DNA of 64,000 nt from Oscheius dolichura (lineage: Eukaryota > Nematoda > Chromadorea > Rhabditida > Rhabditidae): contig OW051497.1 in assembly GCA_932521035.1 (NCBI GenBank), positions 8,556,001 to 8,620,000 of the forward strand. The letters are read 5' to 3'. The position numbers were made by a program, and so were the translations under genes. Below the pieces are notes generated by a model that was given only the letters and a program-made list of their open reading frames with translations, was not told the DNA's origin and did no database searches. This document shows, in pieces, positions 1-11,100 of this stretch; positions within the stretch are counted from its first letter, which is position 1, and every line of letters begins with the position of its first letter.

Positions 1-3000
1 GCTGCTGAGGGTGCTGCCTCAGAAGGCTGGGGTATCTCTTGCACTTGGGACTCTGGGGAATGAGGAGTAATGGATAATTCCTCAATGACTTTGGCCGTTG
101 ACGGTTCTTCAGTCTACAGAAAACATATGTTGTCTAACAAAGTTCTCTACCTCGACCGCTGTCTCACCCTCATCAACTTTCACATCCTCGTTATGCTCTC
201 TTTTCTGATCCTCACTCGCGATCACCTGCTCAGCTTTCTCCTCCTTAGGGCTCTCCGAGAGTTCGTCCTTGACTGTGTCGGCGTCCTACAGACAGTTCAA
301 AACAAAAGCCACTTGTTATACCTCGCTCACAATCTCCCATTCGCCATTTTCATTTTCATTCGCATTCTCATTCTCATTAATATCTGAAAGAACTACTGGT
401 TCAGCATCAGCTTCGTAGTGTGTGGAGTGGTCGTCCTGAGCACGAGATAAATTGTTCTCAAACAGGCAATACCTCTCTCACTGTCGATTCTTCAGCTGAG
501 AAATTATGTTCATGCATTTCGGGTCCATTTTCAAAGTCAGCTGAAACGTTCTCAAACGACTCTGACGCATCAGCCCAGTCATCATCTGGCTGCTCGGAAG
601 ACACACCAAGCTGTTCGTTCTATACAACGTCACAATGAAACTCCTTGGAATACCTCTTTCACACTGTGCTTCTCGCTCTCTCCTTCCACACCAGGCTCGC
701 TAATTACACTAACATCGACCGGGTTTTCAGAAACGTTATCATGCTGGGATTCAGCAGCAGTGGGGGTTTCCTGGGTGCTCTGCTGTAGATCAGGTGTAGC
801 TAATGGAACATCTTGGGCAGCTGCGTCCAATAGAGCCTCGTGAGTTTGAGGCTGCTCTTCTTGAGGTGGAACATCATGGCTGGTTGAAGGCTCAGGTTCA
901 GCTGGCTGTTGTTCAATATTGCCAATATTTTCGAAAGAAATCTGGCCATCATCCGTTGAGTTTTCCTCAGCCGTTACATTTTCCTATAGCCCTGATTAAA
1001 TTCTAAAAAAACCGTTCGCTACCTCTGTCACACTTTCATGAATTGATTCTTCAGGTAATTGTTGGGAAACTGCTGGCTCTACAATAATAGGGTGCTCCTC
1101 GTTATGTACAGGTGCGGCTGTTTCAGTCTGTGCAGGGGACATACAAAAGAGACGGCCACACGCTACCTCTCTCACTGTCTCATTTTTAGTAACCTCGTTT
1201 TCTGCATTTTGTGTCTCTTCGGCAGAAACACCGTGATGGGATTCCTCCTGCTGGTGAACAGTTTCTGCATGCTCCACAGGTGTTTCACTCTACAACTGGC
1301 ATACAAGACGGACGCACATATAGACTACCTCATCTACACCCTTATTGGTAACTGCGTGCACGCTCTCCTCAACCGGATGGGTCTCACCAATATCAGAGGA
1401 AGGAGCCACTTCAGGCTCTTGGAACTCCTGGGCATGTGCATCAGTCTACAGTGATTGTACGAAATGGACAGAGACACACAGTACCTCGTGCTGATTAGGG
1501 ACAATTTCAGATTCTCCAACATGCCCTTCCTCCTCATGGGCAACATGAACAGTTTCAGTATGTGCAACGATATCTTCCTTTTGCTCGGACGTAGAGGGGG
1601 TCTCAGTCTAACAGGGACATATTTTAAAACACGCAGGGAATACCTCATGTACTTCCTGACTCTCGACTGGGGCATGTTTAGCAGGGGCATGATGAACTTC
1701 TACAGATTCTGTAGGCGCCACATGTTGTTTCTCCACATGCTCTGACACCACGTCGTCCTCTTTATGTGTAGCCTCTGCGGTGTGTTCCTTTCCAGCGGGA
1801 TGCTGCGAAGTCTCCTCCACTTCATGCTTGGCCACTGAGACCTGCTCGTCCGTATGCTGTTCTTCAGAAGGCTGCTCCACTCCTTGAGAATGTTCTGAGG
1901 TCAGCTCCTCGGCATGAGGGACGTGTTCGCCTGGTTGAAAAGCTTCAGAAGTACTCTCATCATGTTTGGATGCTGAAGTCTGTTGCTCCTCCTCGTGTGA
2001 TTGTCCTGAAACATCCTGCTCTCCGGGAGCGGGTTCAGAAAACAGTTCCTCCACATGTGAAGGATGCTCAACTCCATGCTCATCTGTAGGTTCATGTTGT
2101 ACGCCGGATTCCGTTGGTGTAGCATGTTGTTCCTCCACATGTTCTGGCACTGCGTGTTCCTCTCCATGTGGTACTGTAGGTTCATCTGAAGGCAGCTCCT
2201 CTCCTTGTGTGGGCTCAGATGTAAGTTCTGCTTCATGCGTGGGAGCTGGGATCTGCTCCTCTTCTTGGATTGACTCCGAGCTCTGTTCCACTGGATGATG
2301 TTCGGCGGTCTGTTGCTTCACATGGATGGACTCCACATTAGGTTCCACGTCGTGACTTACTACTGGAGCTTGTTCCTCTCCATGAGTAGCCTCTGAGCTA
2401 TGTTCCTCTACATCGTGGCGATCTGAGGTGTGTTCCACTTCACGAGAGGGGTGCTCCTCTCCCTCGACAGCATCAGAAGGATGTTCCACTGCATGATGTT
2501 CAGCGGCCTGTTCCTCTCCATGGATAGGCTCTAATGGAGTCTCCTCTCCATGAACAGGTGCTGAATGTTGCTGCTCCGCACCATGTGCGGGATGCTCTTC
2601 AAGCGTTGAAACAGAAGACTGTTCTTCTTGGATGGGATGTTCCTCTCCTTGTTGGTGTTCTGAGGCTTGTTCCTCGGTATGTGCAACATGATCATGACTC
2701 TCTGTTTGGGGATGTTCAACACTGTCATCCTTTTGTTCGGAGGTGGAGGGGGGCACAGTCTAACAGAGACATAAATAGAAACACACAGGGAATACCTCGG
2801 GCACTTCCTGACTCTCAACTACCTCTGAAAAATGTTCGGTGGCAGTATCCGGGGCAGCCGCAGTTTCTGGAACCTCCTCAGCAACGGTCTCAGGTGCTTG
2901 ACCTTCTTCCTTGTGGTCTACGGACTCTGTAGATGCGACATGCTGCTCCTTCACGTGCTCTGACACCACAGGTGCTTCAGTCTACGGACAACATAAAAAC

Positions 3001-6000
3001 GACACAGACACACACTACCTCGCCCTTATTATCAACATGCTCTCCACTATGAGCATCATTAACAGGCTCCTCAATTCCAACATCACTGATTTGTGCAACT
3101 GAAGTGTCACTGGGTTCAGAAACGGGTGCAACAGTCTACAGATTCTTGTAAACCTCTCGTTTATATGAGTCACCTCTTTCTCTGCCCCTTCCTCAGAAAT
3201 AAGTTCCGGAAGAGGTTCCTGCTCACTTGTTTCTCTCTCCTATACATTTGAATAGTATTTTTACTTTTAGTTTTTGTTTAATTTTTTGTAGTATCACACT
3301 CTCATACAATTATTATTCTACCCTATTTTCCTCTCTAGCTATATTGTAATTTCACGCGTGTTTAATCCAATCCTTTTCCAGTCTAACTTGTTGTTGTGCA
3401 GCATGCGGTGCTCATGCAAAGTGAGTTTTGATTAAATGCCTACCTGATGGTGGTGGTGGCCGCTTTCGGGAGCGTTCTTGTCAGCCTGAAAATAGATAAT
3501 TGTTTTGGTGGTAAAATAATAATCTAGCATGCTTTAGGTGCAACCATCATTCAAATTATTATAAAGATGTTTTGGGTTAGATCCTATTTTTAGCTAGCCA
3601 GGTGTTAACACTCACGCTATCGTATGTGTTTTCAACCATGACATCATTCTGAGGTTTTTCAGCTGAGTGACCGAAGAGAGACGGCTTGGACATGAGGGTA
3701 GCCTGTACAAAGAAAAATATGATGCATGGTAGACACAGGGAGATAGAGATAGCTCCACGACAGGAAAGCAAAAATCAGAACCCCATGCTCGATTCGTTTC
3801 CTACTAGCTGCACATATCTAGGTCTCACTTTGGACACAGGACGTAACATGAACGTCGAGCAAAAAATAATAATAGAAAATATTAGTCTGTGCACACCCAG
3901 GTTGAGCACCGCAACCAAGAGATACAGTATCCCCCCTTAGAAGAGAAAAGCTTACGGAGAGAGAGGCGGAAATAGCCTGGGTGTTATCATTAGAAGAAAC
4001 GACATCGGAGGGGTTCACCGGTTGTGTTGAAGAAGCAGGGGTCTAAAGCAGGGAATGCGTACAGAGACTAATAAGGATTTGGATAGCAATAGGAGTACAG
4101 AAGAAACTGAGAAGCCCCCTCCTACTTACATCGTGTTGTGGAGTAGGGGCATCATTACCGCCAACGAAGTCCAAGAAGTCTAGACTGTCATCGACTTTCG
4201 AATAGCCGGGAGTCGGTTGAGCAGCAGGGGCCTCATTCTTAGGAGCAGGCACCTCAGAGTTGCCTCCAACAAAGTCCAAGAAGTCAAGGCTGTCTTCGAC
4301 TTTAGAATAGCCTGGAGCCGCAGGAGCCTCAGTCTTAGGAGCTGGGGCTGCTTCATTTCCGCCAACGAAATCCAAAAAGTCGAGACTATCTCCAGCAGTA
4401 GCATAACCAGGAGTCGGTTTAGCATCATTGACTTCAGCCTTAGGAACGGGAGCCTCTTCCTTAGAAGCCGGAGCTGCATCATTTCCGCCGACGAAATCCA
4501 AAAAGTCAAGGCTGTCCTCTACTTTGGAGTAGCCAGGTGCAGGCTGGGCGGGAGCTTGTTCAGCTTTAGCTGCCTCGTGTTTTTCAACATGGTTCTCAGA
4601 TTCAGTAGAAGTGGGAGTAGCTGGCTCCCCAGACTTTGGAGAAACATAATCCAATAAGTCAGGACTATCGCCGGTTTGATGTTGAGGTGCGGCAGCCTGA
4701 AGGGATGCATTGTTAACAGGCCAGTTGATAATGAGAAGCAAGGGGTATGCAGTCGGGATAGGTACTGGTTCTTCTATTTTATCGACCTTACGATTGACAC
4801 AATCGGGGAAATTCAAACTGTCATCATTTTGTGGGGTTGTGCGTGTGTCTAAAGCAGCGGTGTCCATTGCCATGTGGTGGTTATTTTTGGTGCAATGGGT
4901 ACAAGAATCAAGAATTACCTGGGCAGATTCCTTGGATTCAACAGCTGTCGTTTCAATTTCATGAGCGTTGCTGACGGGACCGCCGTTCTACAAAAAAAGT
5001 TGATCGTTGAGAATGACGCGGGGACTCACCGGCACGTGGCCGTTCGCCTTGCTCTCGCCGTGTTTCTTGTTCTTGTTTTTATTCTTCTTTCCGTGCTGTA
5101 AATGTTTGCATGAGCTGTCAGCTGGAACATTGATAACCTTTTCCTCGTGAGCTGCGTGTTCTTCGTGCACGGGGCTCTCAGGAATGGCTTCATGTGACTG
5201 TTCCTGTTGAGTAGTCGGCAGGATGATGGCAACGGCGGGCTCCTCTTCAGCGGGTTTGGACTCTTCATGGTGGGAAGTTTCGCTCTCGGAGTGCTTCTTG
5301 TTCTTGTTCTTTTTGTTTCTGCCCTTCTTATCATGCTGGAATTAGAATAATGTTAAAGTTGTCAATTTTTCTTACATGCTCCTCAACATGCTCAGCAACG
5401 TGAGCTTCCTCTGTGGCGGCAGGTACTGCTGGGGCAACATGAGCTTCCTCAGCCTCAACGTGCTTCTCGCTCTCGGAGTGTCTCTTGTTCTTGTTCTTCT
5501 TCGACTTCTTATCGTGCTGTAAAAGTAATTGTTACAGCCTAATTTAAAGGCCTGCCTTCTCCTCGTGATGATGCTGAACTTCTGCAGGCTCTTGTCCTTG
5601 TGCAGAAGTTGGTGGAATGTATTCCAATTCAGGAGGAGGAGGGGTGGCTTCAACAATGGTGTCCTTCCTCTCTTCAGCCGGAGGTTCGCTCTCGGACTGT
5701 CTCTTGTCCTTCTTGCCGTGCTTCTTGTGCTTCTTGTCGTGAACCTCTTCCCATTCTCCGCCAGCTCCCAGGTCTTCGGTAGCCTCAGTGGCGGTCTCCA
5801 CTGTAGCAACTCCTTGGGCTTCAAGGGCTTCAACAACGCGATCGCTCTCGGAGTGTTTCTTGTTCTTCTTATGATGTCTGTGCTTCTTACCAGACTAAAA
5901 ATAGTTTGTATTAATATTTACCCGCCTTTCTTACGTGTTCCTCAGCATGCGCCTCTTCAGTGGGAGGAGCGGTTTCCGCCTCGACGTGGGATGCAGGTTC

Positions 6001-8143
6001 CTGAGGGGATTCAATGTGGGCTGCAGATTCCTGGGGGGCTTCCACAACGCGTTGTTCACTTTCAGAGTGTCTCTTTTGCTTCTTGTCCTTCTTGGACTTT
6101 TTGTCATGCTAAAAAGAGTAATTTAACGGAAAATACAGGTTCTCACGTGGTCAGCTGCAGGAGCCTCTACGACACGTTCTTCGACATGTTCTGGAGCTTG
6201 AAATTCTGGAGCAGGAGGAGCAGATTCGACAGTAGTTTCCAGCTGAGCCTGAGCAACATGCTGCTCACTCTCAGAGTGCTTCTTGTTCTTCTTGTCTTTC
6301 TTGGACTTCTTGTCAGACTGAAATGCGGAGTGGAAACTAAAAAGAAAAGTGTTATACATGTTCAGCAACAGGAGTCTCTAAAACGCGATCCTCAGTATGG
6401 ACGGGGGCTTCTTCAATAGAGGCAGGAGGAGTAGACTCGACGACAGATTCTTTCTTGGGTTCGTCAACGTGTTCGTTCTCGGAATGTCTCTTATTCTTTT
6501 TATTCTTCTTCGAAGACTAAATTGATAAGAGGTCAACGAGTAAAGAAGAGGAAACCAACCTTCGACTCTTCAGGAGAGGCGGCTTGGAGGGGAACGTCTT
6601 GAACTGTGGCGGCGGATTCACTTTCACTCTGGAGCCGATTAATCAAAGAAGAATGAAAGGCAGTACTTTTACATGGAGATCAGGAGCAGCGGCTTCTTCA
6701 ACGTGTTGCTTGAGGACGACTTCAGGCTCGTCGACATGGACAGCTTGGCCATGCTCCTCGCTCATCTCCTTGTTCTTGGATTTCTATAAAGCAGAGACAG
6801 TAGGTGGCTAAGGGGGATTGTATGACAATGTTTGATGGATAGGCAAGTCAAGTACTGAACTCTCTCAAAACTCAGCTGTTTCATCTTAGGGGCGGAACGG
6901 GGGAAAGTGGGCGGAAACCCTTGTGACTTCAGAAAAGTGACAGCATGCGACACTGATCAAGGAATCAGTAGTCGGATCAACGGGGAGGCAAGCACTATTG
7001 AAACAAGGGAGCAAGCCGGAATTGTCTAACTTTATTGACAATAGCTAAGTTTTTATTGTCGTGATCTGTCACAGAAAATTCCGCCTTCATCACGTTTTCA
7101 TATAAAAAGTACCCAAGATAATGCTAAAATTATGCTCCAAAATGCTCATGTGATGGCAATAGAAATTTTAAAGATAACGCATCTTCCTTGTTCAAAATGG
7201 ATACGAATTTTTTGAGAGAATGGGGAAAAAATGATACCTTGTCCTTCTTCTTGGAGTCCTTTTCCTGTTTTTTCTTCTCTTCAGCAGCGTGAGCGGCCTT
7301 CTTCTTCTCCTCGTCGCGTTGGTGTCGTTCCTCGTCCTTCTCCTTCTTGGCCTGTTCCTGTTTCACTCTATTTTCTTCCTCCTCATCAGCCTTCCTCTTT
7401 TGCTCTGCTTCTTCAGCAGCCTTGCGGTTCTTTTCTTCCTCCTCACGTTTGCGGGCCTTCTCCTACACGCAATTTGTAAAATGTCACGGAATAGTTCGTA
7501 CCTCTGCGGCCTTTTCCTGTTTGGCCTTCTCCTCCTTAGCAGCCTGAGCCTTTTTCTCCTTCTTCAAGCGCTCTTCTTCTACCTTCTTCTTCTTGTCCTG
7601 TTCCTCTTGTTGACGGACCTGCTCCTGCCAGTTACGATGCTCTTCTTCAGCAGCATCTTTTTTCTGCTTTTCTTGTTCCTCGCGCAGGCGAGCCTTTTCC
7701 TAAAAGACATATGCTGTAAGAGCACAATATCATTGTTTTCACCTCATTAGCCTTCTTCTGGGCTTCTTTACGGGCTCTCTCCTTGGCGTCTCTTTCTTGC
7801 TTAGCTCTCTTCAAGTCAGCAGCTCGGCGAGCTTTTTCTTCCTCGGAGACCTAAAACCAACCCTACTTTTAGAGATCAAGTTACCACCCATACCTCCTGA
7901 GAAGAAGCTTCAACCTGGAAAACGTCTAAATGCTGCAAAACTTCGCGTCTCTTGTCAGCAATAGGGTCAACCAATACGGCACTCTTTAGCCTAAAACGAA
8001 ACTAATTAATCTTTTAACCACCACTGGACTGACCATTCGTGCATTCGTCTAATAGCATTCTTAGTAGCTTTTCCGCGCCCCTTTCGCCAATTCACTGCTT
8101 GTTGGTTCGTATGAGGTCTGTTCACGGCTAGTGGAGACCTCAT
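1..8143 (-). CDS. Large modular low-complexity protein, 3' end outside window
   Basis: I do not recognise this gene. The chosen start (ATG at 8143) lies about 40 nt behind a T-rich CAG acceptor, possibly for a spliced leader. Early exons are 8143-8034, 7990-7894, 7850-7743, 7699-7502 and 7462-7238; after the first junction (phase 2) they join in phase 0. They encode a short basic head, then a long Lys/Glu/Ala coiled coil. Next come exons with K-rich runs followed by HSESE (about 6.8-5.0 kb), then modules containing DSLDFLDFVGGN (4.7-4.1 kb), a short HHHHQ exon, and a Glu/His/Pro-rich region from 3240 to the left edge. The 3445-3241 intron joins the last two parts in phase 0, which favours one gene over two. 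No signal peptide, membrane segment or catalytic motif is visible. Its composition suggests a disordered scaffold. Function unknown. Confidence 0.7.
1608..2795 (-). repeat. Duplicated exon-intron unit in the E/H/P-rich region
   Basis: Two 36-nt introns, 2795-2760 and 1643-1608, match at roughly 30 of 36 positions. The exon ends before them (coding ESQEVPE and ESQEVHE) and the exon starts after them (TVPPSTSEQK and TETPSTSEQK) also match. A unit of exon end, intron and exon start was therefore duplicated, with a 1116-nt Glu/His-rich exon between the copies. Other introns in this arm (near 1130-1170, 1290-1330, 1450-1490 and 2975-3020) share looser similarity. Confidence 0.8.
4120..4870 (-). 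repeat. Repeated SLDFLDFVGGN coding motif
   Basis: Within the 1-8143 gene the core DSLDFLDFVGGN occurs four times, preceded by PGYSKVE-like or PGYATAG segments. Two weaker relatives (DDSLNFPDCV and GDSPDLLDYV) lie upstream, giving six units spaced by Ala/Pro/Glu linkers. Regular short acidic-aromatic motifs in a disordered chain suggest a multivalent binding surface, but I cannot name a partner. One intron is likely inside the array (about 4767-4702). Confidence 0.85.
5002..6787 (-). repeat. Tandem coding modules: lysine-rich run plus HSESE plus acidic tail
   Basis: Several consecutive exons of the 1-8143 gene begin with variants of DKKSKKDKKNKKHSESE and continue into a 25-50 residue Glu/Ala/Pro/His tail often containing HVEEH. 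Examples start near 6515, 6319, 6108, 5891, 5519 and 5330. Short introns separate them and the visible junctions keep phase 0, so modules can be gained or lost without breaking the frame. The SESE part resembles acidic casein kinase 2 sites; that is inference. Confidence 0.8.
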
Positions 8144-11100
8144 CTTTTGGCGTGGATACGGTGATTCACTTGTATTCGATAAGCTGAAAAAAAACATGTT
8201 TATATTGCTATTTGTGGAATCTGCTGGTAAGTAATAATAATATTCAAATCCCTGAATCGAAACCAGGAGGAACAAGGAATGTGTTTGCGCAAATGGTGCA
8301 GGTGCGGATGAGTAATCAACATCTGTGAAGGAGAGTAAAAAACAGGCTCGCGGGATGGAGGAAGAAGAGAGGACCGTTTTTTATGTGGAACGCATGTTTG
8401 AAGAGCTTTGCCGAGACGTTTGAATCGAGATCAATAGATTCCATTCGCGTGTGTGTTGCAATGCAATCAAAAAAAGTTATCTTGTTGGCTTATCAGTGTT
8501 GCTTCTTCTATTATTACGTGTGGGGAAAGTGAGCGGAAACAACAAAAAAACAGATGTCGGCGTTCTCCTCGTGATTTTTCAGCAAAAGAAAGCAAGCAAC
8601 TGTTGCAAAAACGAGTGAAATGATGGGATAAAAAGCGGCAGGAGGAGGCATTGATCGGAAAAGAGAGGGGGAGAGAAGGTTCCCCCTGGAAACCTCAGTG
8701 CAGCATGTCAACAACATAACGAAATAGTGTGTGGTGTGTCATAATTCAGGGAAAATCTCGAATTCATGAGGGGCGGATGTCTCTTTCGATTTCCCTCTGA
8801 GACTATTTACTAGCTTTGAGGGGGGTGTTTTATAGATATTAACGGGCGCAATCAATGGTCCTTTGTGAGGACATCGCAATGAAAAACAAGAAGACAACAC
8901 GTATCAGCTGGGATGGGAAGAACGAACAATTGATGGAGAATTTTGGTTCCCTTCTAAGGTTTCCCTAAGGTTTGGCGAGGTCAATAGTAATGTGGCAGGA
9001 TACCTGTAAAAAAGACGGACTGCCTCACACGGAGACGGCAACTTCAAAAAGAGTGCAGTTCTTTTTCTAGAATCGTCCAGGCGGGCCCGGGTCGTTTTGA
9101 ATGCGTCCTCTCTTTCTAAAGGGCAATATTGGCGTCGCTGCAGCTGGGAAAGACCCGGCACACATTCCCAACACACAAATAGAATCATTGCACGTAAACA
9201 GCCGTTCGCCGTGTTCGAGAGGGAGATTCAAAAATGCAAATTAGCTCTTGTTTTCGGTATTTTTTAACAAGAGCGAGAGAGGCGGAATCTAATTTTGGTA
9301 GGTCACGCAACACACGGCAATGAACACAAGTAGTAGGTAAGAACGGGTTGAGTGGCCTTGGATGGCAGCGATTTAGAGTTGGCAGCAGTAGCACGAGAAT
9401 TTGACCCTCCCGACATCTTTAATTGTCAAGAAACTGCCCCGCTGGTGGTCATCATTGAGTCTTCATGCTCCTCCTCACTTGGCTACACCCATTGACCCCC
9501 TCAGTGTGCATAACAAAGACAACCCGTGCTCCTCAAAAATAACATTCCCTTAGAGGATACGGTATGGACGCGAACAGTCCCATCTGTTTAGTCCATTGAG
9601 CGGGGAAAAGAAGGAAAAGAAATGGCTAAATTGGGTGCCGAAGAATGCCGAAATTCTTCAGGGTCGTTGACCACGGGGCGCGAGACAAAAAAAATGATAG
9701 AAAGCGATGGTTTTTCAAATACGATCATCCATCTTTACATCAATGGTGACGGGTAAAAGGAAGACCATAAAGGCTGCCGGTTTGATCGTTTATCTTAGAA
9801 ATTAATAGCCGTAGGTGGTGAAGATGACACTTCGGCCGACTATCAGCTTTCTACTAATGATCTCATTAAAAGCAAGAGCGGGAGAGATCCTAATTGGAAC
9901 CACACATATTTTTGACTTTCGCCGGTAAACAACGGGTAATGAAGAGAAGGAAAAAATCCTACGAAAAGTAGCGAAGAGGATACGACTCGTATTTGATAGC
10001 TATCCAATCCAGATGCCACGTGAGCAGCCTCTTCAAAGGACTGTAAAGTTGGCCGATAAGTTAACAAACAACCAGTCGTTAAAACAGCTGATGATGCTTA
10101 TCTCTACCGCTTTCACCCTTTCCGGGACGACGCCTCTATTTGCAACATTTTTCGTCCCGAGATAAGTCAACAAAAAATGAACACTGAAATTCGGAATCGC
10201 TTTAAAGCGCGCTTTGCACTTTCACGTTCTTCTCTCTGTCTAGGCAGCATGGCCCTTCATGTGTTACAGCGCGGAGGAGGTATCAAATACCTGGACAACG
10301 TCGCCCACTCCGGAAAAGAAATTAAACGCACAGACAAGAAGTGATAAGACCCACAGTTGCTAAAAGGATGATAGGTCGTGATGGTGTGTGTGTGTGGGTG
10401 GGTGTAATGGCTAACTGTCTGTCTGCCCCTCTTCCAACAAAACAGACCTCCCCAAACACAGCCATTTAGGCGGGAAACCCTTGACGATCACCAACACAAG
10501 GGCATGCGTCTCCGAATCTCATAAATTTAGCCGGGCTGGGGGACACCTCTTACTTAATCGACCAGCCAACCTGTGCCAGGTAACTTCACCCTCAGTGGAG
10601 TCTTATCAGCTGAGTACTCAAGTGTTTTCTCCACAGAAGAGAGGGAGTGCATTCCGCGCCCGTAATATAAACACTAAAAGTTTTTTTAGCGCTTGTCACT
10701 TGTACCCCCGGACGACACGTGTGGCGCCAGTGACGATCTTAAAATCTACTGGAATAATGTGTGCTTGCTTCCAGTGAGGACCTTTAGTCATATGTCTATC
10801 CGGCGCCAGGAATTCCACAACAAACAAACTGAAAGACGAATTCTATGATCGGCGAGAGTGAGGGGTCATAAAATTGGGGGAAAAGCTTGAATCGAGTGAA
10901 TCATTTCGGTGGGCACCTTCTGACTCATTCTGAAGGAAGCCCATTATTGCAAAAGACCGCTGCCGCTGGAAGAAATCGGAAATGACGGGGCATTTTGGGA
11001 CATTCCTAAAACTGTTCGGCAGCTCTTCCTCTCAATTGATCGAAAACGTGAGCCCTATGCGTGTTTTCCTCCGGGTTACAGTAATCCCAAAAACAGTACG

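Noticed and set aside
3240-3446. Treating the E/H/P-rich part as a separate gene starting at the ATG near 3247.
   Set aside because: The acceptor GTATAG at 3241 joins the CATCAG donor at 3446 in phase 0 and reads on in the right frame, while the ATG frame does not. One gene is simpler.
4860-4930. A 70-nt intron between the exon ending ESKESAQ and the start of the SLDFLDF array.
   Set aside because: Removing it breaks the frame, while reading through keeps it open, so I left it as exon.
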